NCBI GenBank assembly: GCA_019915015.1
Contig: JAHBBC010000019.1
Location: 558,001 to 622,000 of the forward strand
DNA from: Auriscalpium vulgare
Taxonomy: Eukaryota > Basidiomycota > Agaricomycetes > Russulales > Auriscalpiaceae
Reading direction: 5' to 3'
DNA length: 64,000 nt
In this document: positions 21,749 to 32,700 of the stretch, piece after piece
Position numbering within the stretch: position 1 is the first letter of the stretch
Layout: every line of letters begins with the position of its first letter
Notes under the pieces: model-generated
Databases searched by the model: none
The model's input: the letters and a program-made list of their open reading frames with translations, nothing else
What the model was told of the DNA's origin: nothing
Position numbers and translations under genes: made by a program

Positions 21749-23980
21749 TCATAGAAGCCGTCCCTCGGCGTCGTATTCACTGTCTTCGTCCTCGTCCTCG
21801 TACCCCTCGTCTTCGCTTTCGCCTTCATCGTCGTAGTCTTCGTCATAGTCTTCGTCTTCGTGATTTTCTAGGCCATCCCAGATGACCTCGGGGACAACAT
21901 CCCTCAGGATATCCACCCACTCGGCGTCGATGTGGCAGTTCCAGAGGTCGACGACGGCAAGAGTATCATTCTCACTCAAGCGGTCCAAGAGAGCGTCCAT
22001 GAAGTCGTCGAACACCGTGACGCCGGAGTGGTGACTAATTCGGAAGTCTACCTCCAGGAGTCTGATACGACGCAGGTTGGGAAACATGAATGAACGCGGC
22101 ACGCTCCCGTTTGTGTTCCTGCCATCATGAGAGATGTCCTGATTGAGCGCCGTGACGAAGGTGTGCACATCGAAGCGCAGACAAATGTCTTCGAGCATTG
22201 ATAGGCGGGAAAAGGTGTGCGTCCACGTTGAGACAGAGGCGATTGTCGGTTCAATGTCCTGGAAGGAAAAAGTGGTAATGCTTTCCGCGTGGAAAGTGTC
22301 CAGGATTTTGGAGAGAGTGTCAGAGGGCACCTCTGAGAGCGCCTTCCACGAGAGTTGAATATCAATCGCGGGACTGTCTGGCATGAGGATGCCAGAGTAG
22401 CATGAATAACTCCAGTCAGCTGCTTGCAGACGACGACGCCAACCTTTGATAGCGAAGCGCCGTAGGACGTACGCAAAACTCAAAGAGCGAAGAGGCTCCT
22501 GAGCCGCGCCGTTATTGATACCAATGCTGGAACCAATAAAGGGCAGGATCTGCGTGCACTCCTCGAAGGCGAAGTTATGACAGGATGAGTCCAGTGTAAC
22601 CTGGGTGGATGGCAGTACGACCAGGTGGTTTGCGAGGTGGTTGTTGAAATTGGCCCTTCCTACGAGGGTGAAGGTATGCAGCGACGAGGAGAGTATGGCT
22701 TTTCGCGGAGACGAAGCGTCGGCGGATTGTGGAAGGACAGCGTGAATAAATTGCAGATCATGAAGCTGTCTCATACCCTCCAGAAGAGACACGAAGAGAT
22801 CCGCCGTCGGAAGACAGGGACCTGTGGTGAGGGAGAAAGATAGATGGAGAGTTACGAGGTTGTGGAATAATAACGGTTCCCAGTGGCATATACAATCGAA
22901 CAACTTCAGCGAACGCAGACGAGGAGCATCGTCAGCAAACAGCTGCGCAGGGAGTGATAACATGTGGCCGGCTCCGATAGTCAAAAAATGTCCATACGGC
23001 TTGGGCATGCCAGAGACAAACTCTAAGCTGACGAGAGACGGCGCGGGCTTGAGAAGAGCATCTCCGATGACGTCTTCCATTTCGATGCGGGGCATATCCA
23101 TATCCACCACAAGCTCTTGGATGCGGTGCATGTGCACTAGCGCCTGTCGCACGAACGCCTTCTGACCAAGATTAGGATGGAATGAGATGTCGAGCGTTAT
23201 CGGAGAGTTCTTCGACCGCGAAAGGCGCTCCTCAATCCACATCGGATGTGATATTATGTTCGTGCCCCAAAGGCTAGGGTTGTCGAACGCAATTTGGCGC
23301 CAGTGTCGGCAGACATGGGTCACGGTGATCCATCCCAGCTCCCAAGTCGAAAAAGTCGACGGCGCGTGGCTTTGGGACAGGATGGAGAACACCTTCGCGA
23401 ATATTTCGGAGGGTAGACGATGGATAGGTGCAATACTGTTGCGACGTATCTTGATGGCGAGAGCCGCGCTCTCGACCTCTGCGAGCTCTTTGTCCAGCAT
23501 GAGGCGGGCTTCGCGAAGGGCGTCTGAGGGACTGGATGCATTGAGTCCACTCCATGGCTCGAGCCTCAATGATAACCAATCCAACGACCCGAGCACGCTA
23601 CACAGGTGACGGTCAGCGTCGCGTGGAGAGAATTGAGAAGTTCCGTATACGTTGTAGAGGCATTTTTGTCCACCATTGGTTTCGCGTCGCCCGCAAAGAG
23701 TTGCTGAAGGAGTTGCGCCATGAGATTCGCGCCCCGAGGCAAACAGGTGCGTCTCCCGGGACTCACATGTAGAAGTGGACCTAAGGGTCTCAGACGTAGA
23801 TGTATAGGCCGTGGTGATGAGAGCCAAGTCGCGTTGGCGCGGAGCTGTGGCCGGGTGGCCCGGCTTGAACCGGGCCGGCCCGGGATGGCCGACAGTAAGA
23901 GGGACTGGCGAGTTCTTGCACGATATTTGAGGCGGAAATTCGATGACACCGTGAGTTAGGTACAGAGCGCACCCTCTCAC
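21749..23980 (-). CDS. F-box / LRR-like protein, family copy 1
   Basis: Probable substrate receptor of an SCF ubiquitin ligase. The F-box-like segment is PIHRLPSEIFAKVFSILSQ, followed by the family block WITVTHVCRHWRQIAFDNPSLWG and SRSKNSPITLDI. About 450 residues of irregular Leu-rich repeats follow (LRSLKLFDC, LVTLHLSFS, LRRIRLLEVDF). The end is an acidic run of Asp, Glu and Tyr over about 40 residues. A coiled coil (ARLMLDKELAEVESAA) precedes the F-box. It is clearly paralogous to the genes at 34161 and 40183. The open frame reaches back to 23980, but the part upstream of about 23560 (GC-rich, with a palindrome at 23857-23876) has no counterpart in copy 2, so the true start may lie in a small upstream exon. 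Confidence 0.8.
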   Translation of the reverse strand: MRGCALYLTHGVIEFPPQISCKNSPVPLTVGHPGPARFKPGHPATAPRQRDLALITTAYTSTSETLRSTSTCESRETHLFASGRESHGATPSATLCGRRETNGGQKCLYNVYGTSQFSPRDADRHLCSVLGSLDWLSLRLEPWSGLNASSPSDALREARLMLDKELAEVESAALAIKIRRNSIAPIHRLPSEIFAKVFSILSQSHAPSTFSTWELGWITVTHVCRHWRQIAFDNPSLWGTNIISHPMWIEERLSRSKNSPITLDISFHPNLGQKAFVRQALVHMHRIQELVVDMDMPRIEMEDVIGDALLKPAPSLVSLEFVSGMPKPYGHFLTIGAGHMLSLPAQLFADDAPRLRSLKLFDCICHWEPLLFHNLVTLHLSFSLTTGPCLPTADLFVSLLEGMRQLHDLQFIHAVLPQSADASSPRKAILSSSLHTFTLVGRANFNNHLANHLVVLPSTQVTLDSSCHNFAFEECTQILPFIGSSIGINNGAAQEPLRSLSFAYVLRRFAIKGWRRRLQAADWSYSCYSGILMPDSPAIDIQLSWKALSEVPSDTLSKILDTFHAESITTFSFQDIEPTIASVSTWTHTFSRLSMLEDICLRFDVHTFVTALNQDISHDGRNTNGSVPRSFMFPNLRRIRLLEVDFRISHHSGVTVFDDFMDALLDRLSENDTLAVVDLWNCHIDAEWVDILRDVVPEVIWDGLENHEDEDYDEDYDDEGESEDEGYEDEDEDSEYDAEGRLL

Positions 23981-24293
23981 CCAGTGCTCAACGTGCTCAC
24001 CTCACCGCAGACTCACCCCCCTAACGAGACTTATGCGACAGCATCCCGCCGCACGGGCCAAGCCTCATGGCGTGCGCCGACCCTCCGCCATTACCAAACC
24101 CAGGCGCCCTGCATCGTCCCCCAATTCCAAGTCTTGACGTAGCCACTCGCGTGGCGGCGTCGGAGAGCGTGAGGCATGATGATTCCAAAAGACTTTCATA
24201 GGACAAAAAATACAGCAAGTGTGCGCTAATAATACAGCAACAGAACGGTCCTCCCCAAAGTGCTCTCAATCTGACCCTATGTTATTTGGCACG
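23981..24293. other. Intergenic between F-box gene and HSP20 gene
   Basis: No coding signal. It contains the upstream region of the F-box gene and the 3' flank of the HSP20 gene, both of which read leftwards. Confidence 0.5.
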
Positions 24294-24876
24294 TCAAGCA
24301 ATTGCAACCTTTTTGGGCGCCAGCTCAGGAGCTGAATGCGGATACGTGACTGTGAGGACGCCGTTTTCCATCGTGGCCTTGATTTCCTCATCCTAAATCA
24401 AGGGAACCATTCAGCACACAGTGGCGAGGATCTGACAAGAAATCACGACTCACGCTGATACCTTGGGGCAGTTGCACCGAGCGCGAGAACCTACCGTAGC
24501 GACGCTCACGCACCGCGTACTCGTCCTCGTTGCGCTCCGTGTCGACCTTGCTCTCGCCGGACACCGTCAACACATTGTTGTGCACGTCGATCTGCACGTC
24601 CTCTTTCTTGAGGCCGGGCAGCTCGAAGGACGCCGTCACGGTGTTCGTGTCCTTGTTCTCGTGGACATCAAGCCTGTGCACATACATTATGCGTCAGCTT
24701 GGGAGTAGCCGGTAGAAGAAGCGGGATGCTGACCTTGGTCGGAGGCCGATGGAGCCCGTCGAGCCGTTCTGGACGCGGCGCTGGCCCCGCCCATTGGTGC
24801 GCGCGGTCAACGCGTCGTCGAATAATCGGTCGAACTCGGAGAGAGAGTAGAAGGGCTCGTAGAAGGTAAGAGACAT
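24294..24876 (-). CDS. Small heat shock protein, HSP20 family
   Basis: An ATP-independent holdase chaperone of the cytosol. The start at 24876 (MSLTFYEPFYSLSEFDRLFDD) is the usual fungal class start, preferred over an in-frame Met 69 bases upstream. Three exons: an N-terminal region with an Arg/Gly-rich stretch; an alpha-crystallin domain with LDVHENKDTNTVTASFELPG, KKEDVQIDVHNNVLTVSGE, YAVRERRYGRFSRSVQLPQG; and after the last intron DEEIKATMENGVLTVTYPH with a Pro/Lys tail ending KKVAIA. The length of about 155 residues is normal. The upstream region holds good heat-shock elements and a TATA box. It is the intact member of a set of three alpha-crystallin-like genes in this window. Confidence 0.93.
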
Positions 24877-24949
24877 GTCGTATGGTTGGGTGGTTTGTGA
24901 GGTGAGTTTTCGAGATGTTTTGTTTTGCTGGGGAGACGTCGACATCGCG

Positions 24950-25075
24950 AGGTTATATAGGTTTGAGGGCCGGTCGATCTCATTGCACGAAGAGCATTCG
25001 ACGATTTTCTAGAACTCGATTCTGTGACTTGAAGGTATCGAGCGATGCCGAGGTGGTCGTAGAATGTTCTAGCAT
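24950..25075 (-). promoter_or_regulatory. Heat-shock promoter: TATA box and heat-shock elements
   Basis: On the minus strand CTCAAACCTATATAAC (24952-24967) sits about 80 bases before the start codon. Upstream are TTCTAGAAC (25007-25015) with a further TTC at 25020-25022, and AGAATGTTCT (25061-25070). These fit alternating nGAAn/nTTCn units bound by heat-shock factor. Confidence 0.75.
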
Positions 25076-25522
25076 AGTTACCCATATTGGACACGAGCAG
25101 CATTCAGCCTGCAGGTCGTGCGTACGACAGTCGCCTGCCAGAATATTCTGCGATTCAGAAGACGTGAAAGCCGCGAGCTCAGCGCGCTAAAGGAGCTCGA
25201 GCAGTTGTCGAGGAGGTACCGTCGTGATGCTCACCTTCCATGTTGGGTCGATAAACTGTACGGTCGCTGGCTCGACGTTGACACTGACAGCCTTAAATTA
25301 AGCTCTTGCCGAATCCTGAAAGCTGTGAATCCTCCAAGTTCAGTCATATCCAGCGGAAAAGAACAAGAAAATGAATAATTAATTGCCAACGGGTAGCACT
25401 CGGTATATCACGTAAGCCGCTCAATCTCGGTGACGGCGAGCTCGGCGACCTCTGCAGCCAGCCAGTCCGTCACTTCATCATCGAGGAGCTGCTCTGAGGC
25501 CGGCTCAACGCCTTGACCCACG
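25076..25522. other. Intergenic between divergent HSP20 and GT90 genes
   Basis: Short frames without motifs. It is a shared upstream region for the leftward HSP20 gene and the rightward glycosyltransferase gene. Confidence 0.45.
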
Positions 25523-27713
25523 ATGTCGCCAGACAGTTCGGACGCTGGCTGGAGTCCACGTCGCACATACGCTCTCGTTGCCGCCATCGCCTTCGTCTTC
25601 CTCCAGGCTGGCCTCTACACCAGCCGCTGGCAAGCAGAGGACAACTTCTCCCAATCTTCCGTCGCCACCTCCAGCATCGTATCTTCTCCACCCCCGCATG
25701 TCGGAACCGTCGCGCAGCACCCCATCCCGCAGCTCATGGACGAAGCCGAGCGCAAGTTCCGCGCGCTCCTGTCGCGCCAGAGCCGCTCGCTCAAGGCCGC
25801 CGTCGCGGAGTACACGCGACGCTATGGTCGGCGGCCGCCGAAGGGCTTCGACGCGTGGTGGAAGTTTGTGCAGGAGAACAATGTGAGGTTGGTAGATGAG
25901 TATGACGGGCTCGTAGGGGACCTGGAGCCGTATTGGAATATCTCGGCGGCGGAGTTCCGCCGACGGGCTACGCAGGTGCGCATTCTCTCCTTCAATAGGT
26001 GAACACTCTTCTGACGCGGCAGTAGGCCGCGCAAATGCTGCCGTCCGTGGATTTGATTCGAATACGAGACGGGGAGTCGGAGGCACTCAACGTCAAGCCC
26101 AACGCCGAGCACGACGATGTCAGCATGCGGGCGCGCAGCTTTTTATTGATGATCGCGAAGTTCCAACATACAGTGCGTGGTCAGCGCGCCCTCCGTTATT
26201 CTTATCTAACACTACATGCCCAGCTACCTGACATGGATTTCTCAATAAATGCACGATCTGAAGGCCGTGTTTTGGTACCCTGGGAGCAGAGAAAATACCC
26301 TAATATCTCGCTCCAGGAGTCCTTTGGTACGTTGCACGTCTTCTCGACATGCGGTGGCTAATGCGCTGCGTAGGTGAGGTCGTCAACAGCGCGCGCACAC
26401 CGGACTGGCGCGGGCGCGGCAGTGTCTGGGAAGCCTATCGGCGCACCTGTGCCCCCGACACGCCCGCACGGCGCCTCTTCGCGTCGAACCGCGCAAGCAT
26501 CACCAACGACAGCACAAACTACCTCTCCACTTCACCCCATCTCGGTGCGGAGTTCCAGTTTGCACGCGATGTCGACCGGCGCTTCGCGTTCTGCGACAGT
26601 CCGTCCGCGCACTCGCAGCAGGGGCACTTCTTCTCTGACTGGCGCACGGTGCCCATCCCGTACCCGATCCTCTCCCCCGCGAAGACCGCGGGGTTCAGCG
26701 ACATCAAGATCCCGAGCCATTATTATTACGGGACGACGCGCCGCTACACGTATGCGTGGGACGAGGTGAACATGGAGTTGAAGGAGCTGGACAGCATGGA
26801 GACGCCATGGGAGCAAAAGAGCGATAAGATTTTCTTCAGAGGGGCGACGACGGGCGGGGGGAGCTCGCCGCCTGGCTTTGCGCAGCAGTATCAACGGCAC
26901 CGGTGCGTGTCGGCAGTTTCAGTTATCCCCACAGACATTCATTCTTTTCACTAGATTTGTGCGGATGGCCACAGACGCGTCGGACACGACCCATACCGTT
27001 GTGTTTGCTGACCCACCGAGCTCGCCGAACTACCTGCACACCAAGGTCCCTGCGAACGCGCTCAATAGGGAGATTATGGACGTCGCGTTCGTGAGCTCCG
27101 TGGACCATCTTAACTACCCCGGCGGCCTCGCGCAGCAGATGGAGGAGAACCGGTTCGACGACGCGGTACTCCTGCGCGATCACTGGGCGAACAAGTACCT
27201 GCTCGACCTGGACGGCATGAGCTACTCAGGGAAGTTCTTCGCTTTCTTGGCATCCGACAGTGTCGTTGTGAAGGCGTCTATCTACCAAGAGTTCTTCTCG
27301 GATTGGATTCAGCCGTGGTACGCATCACGCTGGCGAAGTAGCTTCCTATGCTCACGTCTCGGACAGGTTACACTATATCCCACTGTCCTCGTCGTACCGC
27401 GAGATATACAACATCCACGCGTTCTTCTCCGGGGCAACCGACTCGACACTGGCTGCTGCAAATTCAACATCGCTGACCGACCTCTCAGCATCACAGCGGC
27501 AGAGCCTCGACGGCGACAGGCGCCTGAGACGCATTGCGCGTGCAGGAAAGCAGTGGAAAAAGACCATGGGGCGGCAGGTCGACATGGAGGGTGAGTATCG
27601 TCCTCAGCTTCAGTTACAATAGATTCTGATCGGGATTCGCAGCGTATGTGTATCGGTTATGTTTGGAGTACGCGCGGTTGTGGGCAGATGATAGGGAGAA
27701 GATGAGCTACTAG
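25523..27713 (+). CDS. GT90 / CAP10-like glycosyltransferase, type II membrane protein
   Basis: Related to the cryptococcal CAP10 and CAP59-neighbour xylosyltransferase families. It would act in the Golgi on cell-wall or glycolipid glycans; the exact donor is unknown. The start at 25523 (MSPDSSDAGWSPRR) is followed by one hydrophobic segment, TYALVAAIAFVFLQAGLYTS, as signal anchor. A lumenal stem has RRPPKGFDAWWKFVQENN, a typical GT90 block. Later exons give DMDFSINARSEGRVLVPWEQ, then PSHYYYGTTRRYTYAWD, KSDKIFFRGATTGGGSSPPG (family core), EIMDVAFVSS, KYLLDLDGMSYSGKFFAFLASDSVV (conserved sugar-nucleotide region) and a C-terminal MGRQVDMEAYVYRLCLEYAR. About six short introns. No truncation seen; the stop is at 27711-27713. 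Confidence 0.88.
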
Positions 27714-28175
27714 TAGATCAATGGGACTTTTTGGGACAGATTGAGGTGTGATATTTATCGGCCTTCTCGCGTCCTGACTATCACCGCAGCAACTTGAGCC
27801 AGAATCTTCGTCCCGTGGTCAAAGCTGACGCCCCCGACACGTGGGCTTCGTTTAGCTTGCTAGGGGCAAAAAAAAAGAGAGGTACGCGATTTCTGGCGTC
27901 TCTCGCTATCTGATCTGGCGTAACATACACCTCGTTTTCCGTTACCCTGCGTTAGTCGCTGTCAGGCAAGCAGGTATACGAGCTGAGAGCTCCACGTTTA
28001 CTCACTGGGCCGGCTTTTACTTGGAATAGCGAAGTGTGCAAACTGCGACCTTTCGTAGGTGCTTCTGTTTTTGCCTTGGGCGGCTCGGCTTGTCGGCGCC
28101 ATTATGCAACGTTCTTCCTCCCTAACCATAGATAAGTTCACCACGGTCCATCCAATAGCCGCTTCTTCTCAGACC
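27714..28175. other. Intergenic upstream of the adenylate-forming reductase
   Basis: No gene seen. The frame of the next gene is open upstream to 28059 with an in-frame ATG (MLLFLPWAARLVG), but the family-like start is at 28176. Confidence 0.5.
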
Positions 28176-31100
28176 ATGACCGTCTCCCTCCCCCGGACGC
28201 AGGTCCTGAAGAGCTCGACATTCCACGCTCCTCCATTGGAAGACACATCACTCACCATACCGGAACTGTATGACTGGCAGTACGAACACAGCCCGCGCCA
28301 CCCTTTTTTCCACTATGAAGACGCGCCGGGGCAGATACGCACCATCCTATGGGCCGAGGCCGTCCGCGCCATACACAATGGCGCGCGATTCATTGCGTCG
28401 CGCGTGCATCCGGACGTTGCTGCAGCTGCGCTTGACGGCCGCCCCACGGTGATCGGCGCGCTGGCAGCCACAGGTGCGTCTCCACTCCGGTTCGAGCGCA
28501 TTCCAGGCTGACATCGCGCATTGCGCAGACACGCTCACCTATGTGACTACTGAGCTCGGGATCATGCGCGCCGGGCTCACCGTGTTTCCCATCTCGCCGC
28601 GTAACTCTCCCGAGGCGATCGCACACCTGCTCAAAACCACCGGCACGGCTTATCTCCTCGTGAGCGGCGAGAAGATGATGCAGGACCTTGCGCAGGCAGC
28701 GTTGGAGGTGCTGCGGCGCGACGAAGGCGCGAGGGAGCCGGAGCTGTCGGCGATGCCACGCTTTGAGGACTTGTACACGGAGGACGTGTTCAGCGGGGAC
28801 TTGCGCCCGTACCCGAGCGTAAAATTTGATCTTGAAACGAATATCCTCATCTTGCATTCGTCAGGTAATCTTTTTGGTGTGGTCCCTCTAGCATGTGCTA
28901 ACATCCTCCTGCTAGGATCGACGGCATTCCCGAAGCCCATTCCCTGGTCCCATCCTGCGTTCCGCGCGTTATGTGGTGTCCCGTGTATGTTGCATCGTGA
29001 ATACGATCGGTAATCTCCTGGACTGATTGCACCGCAGGGCGAGGTGAATTGGACCTTTGCGGGCTGATCATGTCCTGCCATGCAATGCCTGTGTTCCATG
29101 GCATGGGCATCATCCAGATTTGCATAGTCGTACGCACCCTACTGCCTTCTTGCGCGAGGACCATGCCTATTTGGCCTTGCTAGGTGTCTTCCGGGGTGGA
29201 AATGGCCGTGTTTAAGCCTGTGTTCCCCGCGGTCATGCCAAACCCGCAGAACGTGCTTGAAGGGTCGATCGCGTCGAAATCTGACATCGTCGCAGGCGCT
29301 CCGGCGTTCCTTGAGGTGCTGTGCCGTGTTGTGTCCATTGATCAAGGAGCGAAGGCTAACCTATGAGCAGGCGTGGTCCAAGAATCCAGATGCGATGAGA
29401 TACCTCAGGTCGACGAAGGCTGTCGTGCGTACAGTCCCGTTTTCTTGACCGGCTGTAGTAACACTGAGTCGTCATGTAGGTGTGGGGAGGTGGCCCGTTA
29501 CCGAAAGAAATCGGCGATTACCTCATCAGCGAGGGAGTGGAAATTCATCCGCAATATGGAAGGTGGGCTCATGTGTGCCCGTAAAAAGTATAGCTCATTG
29601 ACCTCTCGACAGCTCCGAATGCGGCGTGATCAACAAGTTTATTCCTTGTGGGTCTCTTTCGACAATCTTGATCCCGAATTCGACTCATGCTTTATCAGTG
29701 AAGGCTCTTGGAAGTGACTGGGAGTATTTCACGATCTCGCCACATTGTCTCCCGGTCCTGCTTCCTCAAGATGACGGCTCCTTCGAGCTTGTTCTTGTTG
29801 TGCGTTCCTGCCGTCGTGTGGCACAAGCTCCCTATATCTCATCATATGTTCCAGGACCATGAGGCACACCATCCAGTCGTCCTCAACACTAAGGTTGACG
29901 GCCGAGACGCATACGCGACCTCCGACCTTCTCGTCCCTCATCCCACGCGGCAAGGACTATGGAAGATATACGGACGCAAGGACGATCAGATTATGCTTTC
30001 TATTGGAGAGAAGGTATGTAGTCGACAGCTGAACTATCTATCAATATTGAAGCCTTGGCTACCTTGCAGACAAACCCTGGCCCATTAGGTCCGAACTGAA
30101 TTCCCTTTGCAAGCTTGCTCGACTCAACGTTATCATTGATTAGAGGGAATTTTGAACCAAGACCGGCATGTTATGGCTGCTGTTATGTTCGGGCGGGGCA
30201 AGCCCCAGAACGGCGTCATCATCGATCCCAAGCCCCAATATGCCTTTGACCCTCAGGACGAGCAGAAGCTCATAGAGTTCCGGAACGCGATATGGTGAGC
30301 GGCGTCGTATTGCCCGTGCTGCCCATTCCCTAATTCAGCATGGCCCACACAGGCCGACTGTTGAGAAGATGAATGAGTATGCACCACAGCATTCAAGGTT
30401 GTTCAAAGAGGTCCGTACTACGATGTGTGGATCGGAACTTCAATTTAGGAGTCTTTCCAGATGCTCCTCGTCGCCACCCCGTCTAAGGGATTTGTCTACA
30501 CCGCCAAGATGACTGCAAGACGCCAAGCGATATTAAAGGACTACGCTCCTGAGATTGAGGCCCTCTACCGAAACATAACAGAAACTGCTCAAATTGATAT
30601 TCCTGTTCCCTTGAAGTGGTCACAGCTAGAGACATTGCATTTTGTCCGAGAAGCTGTGCACCACGTCATGCGCAGGAATGTCGCCGACGACGTAGATGTT
30701 TTTCAACACGGCTGTGATAGGTAATGCACTGCCAATGGCATCTTGCAAAGGGAGTCCTGTTCTGACAAACCCACAGCCTTCAGGCTACGTACATTCGCAA
30801 CTCAGTCTTGCGTGCTCTACGGGAAACCTCCCCCAAGGTCGCGAAGGGCATCTCGTCAACTTTTGTTTATGATCGACCCACCATCATTCAGATGGCTGCC
30901 CATCTCCACAAGGCCGCTGTCGATCCCAACGCTGACCACACATCCGTTCTCGCAACGCGGGGTCAGGAATTGCAGGCGATTGTAAACAAGTACACAACGG
31001 CCTTCCCAACGCGATCCATCTCTGCGACACCTAACCACCGTCACTCTGGAAAAGTCTATCTGGTAACGGGAACCACTGGCGGCCTCGGGGCGAATTTACT

Positions 31101-32406
31101 CGCCCAATTGCTAACGTCGCCCTCGGTATCGCGAGTTTATGCGTTTAACCGGCCATCGAAGTCCGCCAGCCTAGCAGAGAGGCATGCGGACGCCTTCAGC
31201 AGGCGCGGCCTGGACGAAGGGCTGCTGCCATCACACAAGCTCGTGAATCTTGAAGGGGATCTGAGTCGTCCGTTATTTGGTCTCGACCTATCAACATATA
31301 CTGAGGTGGGCTCCGGACATGTAGCACTCGGAGGCTGGCTGACGCGGCGCCTTTAGCTTCAAGCAACTGTGACTCACATAATCCACAATGGTGCAAAAAC
31401 AGTCAGCTTCCCTTAGATATTTGAATGTCCCTGACATATTGAGCAGCGTGGCGGATCAACCTCAATATATCATTGTTGTCGTTCGAAGACAGCATCGTAG
31501 GCGTCCGGCGGCTCGTCGACTTTGCTTTAAGTTCTCCCCTTGCAGATTCGCCCCGTCTTCTATTTGTGTCATCCATAGGAGTATTCATCAGTACGTATTC
31601 ATGACAACTCCTCACTCTTGAAACTCATCGTCTGGATAGATTTCGACAACCGCGGTGCGGTGGAAGAAGAAGAGCTCCGGAACCCCGAGATAGCCGTAGG
31701 GAAAGGATACACCGAATCCAAATGGATCTCCGAAAGGATACTGGACGCCGCTGCAGAGTGTACCGAAATGAAGCCGGTCATTGTGCGCCTTGGACAAGTT
31801 TGTGGGGAAGCGAATGGGGTGTGGAACCAAACCGAGTGGTTCCCCGCGATGGTAAAATCCGCTGCGACGCTCAACTGCTTGCCGAACCTAGATGGTGTAT
31901 GCACCATCATTGTCGCATTACAACCTCTTCTAACGATTCGTAACCCACAGAACGTTTCATGGATCACAGCTCCAGATGCTGCCTCCGCCATAGTCGAGAT
32001 GTCCAAATCAGATGCGGACTCTCCTCGGACCCTCCACCTCGTCCACCCCCGCGGCGTGCCCTTTTCATCTGTCATCTCCCCACTCTCCAGTGCACTTGGG
32101 GTGCCCCTTGTCCCTTACAATCAATGGCTCGCCGCCCTTGAGCGCAGCTCCCCGAGCGCCGACGCACCCATCGCAGACGTCGAGCACACGCAGCGAGAGA
32201 ACCCCGCGATTGCCCTGCTCGACTTTTTCCGCTCCGCACGTGTGGGCCCGCACTGGGAGCCGTTGGGCGTCGCGCGCCTCTCGACGGACCGCGCCGTGCT
32301 TGTGTCGGATACGCTCAGAGTGCGCGCAGAGCCGCTTAGGGAGCAGAACGCGCGGCAATGGCTCCGGGCTTGGCAGGCCAGCGGCTTCCTCGCCGCCCCT
32401 GTATGA
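28176..32406 (+). CDS. Adenylate-forming reductase (NRPS-like, A-T-R)
   Basis: The enzyme would activate a carboxylic acid with ATP, load it on a carrier and release it by NADPH reduction to an aldehyde or alcohol. There is no condensation domain, as in basidiomycete aryl or amino acid reductases. Adenylation motifs after splicing: ILHSSG then STAFPKPI (A3), VFHGMGI (A4), WGGGPLPKEIGDYL, YGSSECGVINKFIP (A5), YATSDLLVPHPTRQGLW and GRKDDQIMLSIGEK (A7/A8), VYTAKMTARRQ (A10). The carrier site spans an intron: FQHGCD joins SLQATYIRNSVL, keeping the phosphopantetheine Ser. The reductase has VTGTTGGLGANLL (NAD(P) site), VTHIIHN joining AWRINLNISL, LLFVSSIGVF, and GYTESKW (catalytic Tyr and Lys). About 15 introns; all core motifs are present. 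The substrate cannot be told. The start at 28176 is chosen because it gives the usual short N-terminus. Confidence 0.88.
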
Positions 32407-32700
32407 ACCGAAGTTGTGTTGGCTCGTCGTTGGGAGTGCGTGCGGTCCTGTCTCTTGTCACGCACTTCAACAACGCACTTCAACAGTCTCGAGGCGGGAC
32501 TGAGTAGAGGAGCAGCGGCGCTGATGCTCTTCGCGGGAAGGATTGTTCTGTAACATACTCTGAATGTAAACGTACAAACATACAGCACAATGTTGGCAAT
32601 AGCGCGCGGCCCCAGTAGTGGCGTGCTCTGTCTGTCAGAACACGCACTGCCGACGTTGCTAGCAGAGATACAGCCCATCGCAGAATAGGACGAGACCAGA
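32407..32700. other. Intergenic between two convergent genes
   Basis: About 290 bases of 3' flank shared by the reductase and the ISY1 gene; nothing else seen. Confidence 0.5.

Noticed and set aside
23857..23884. Possible tRNA on the minus strand from a GGTTCAAGCC B-box-like word
   Set aside because: No A-box, acceptor stem or anticodon arm can be drawn around it; the word is part of a GC palindrome.
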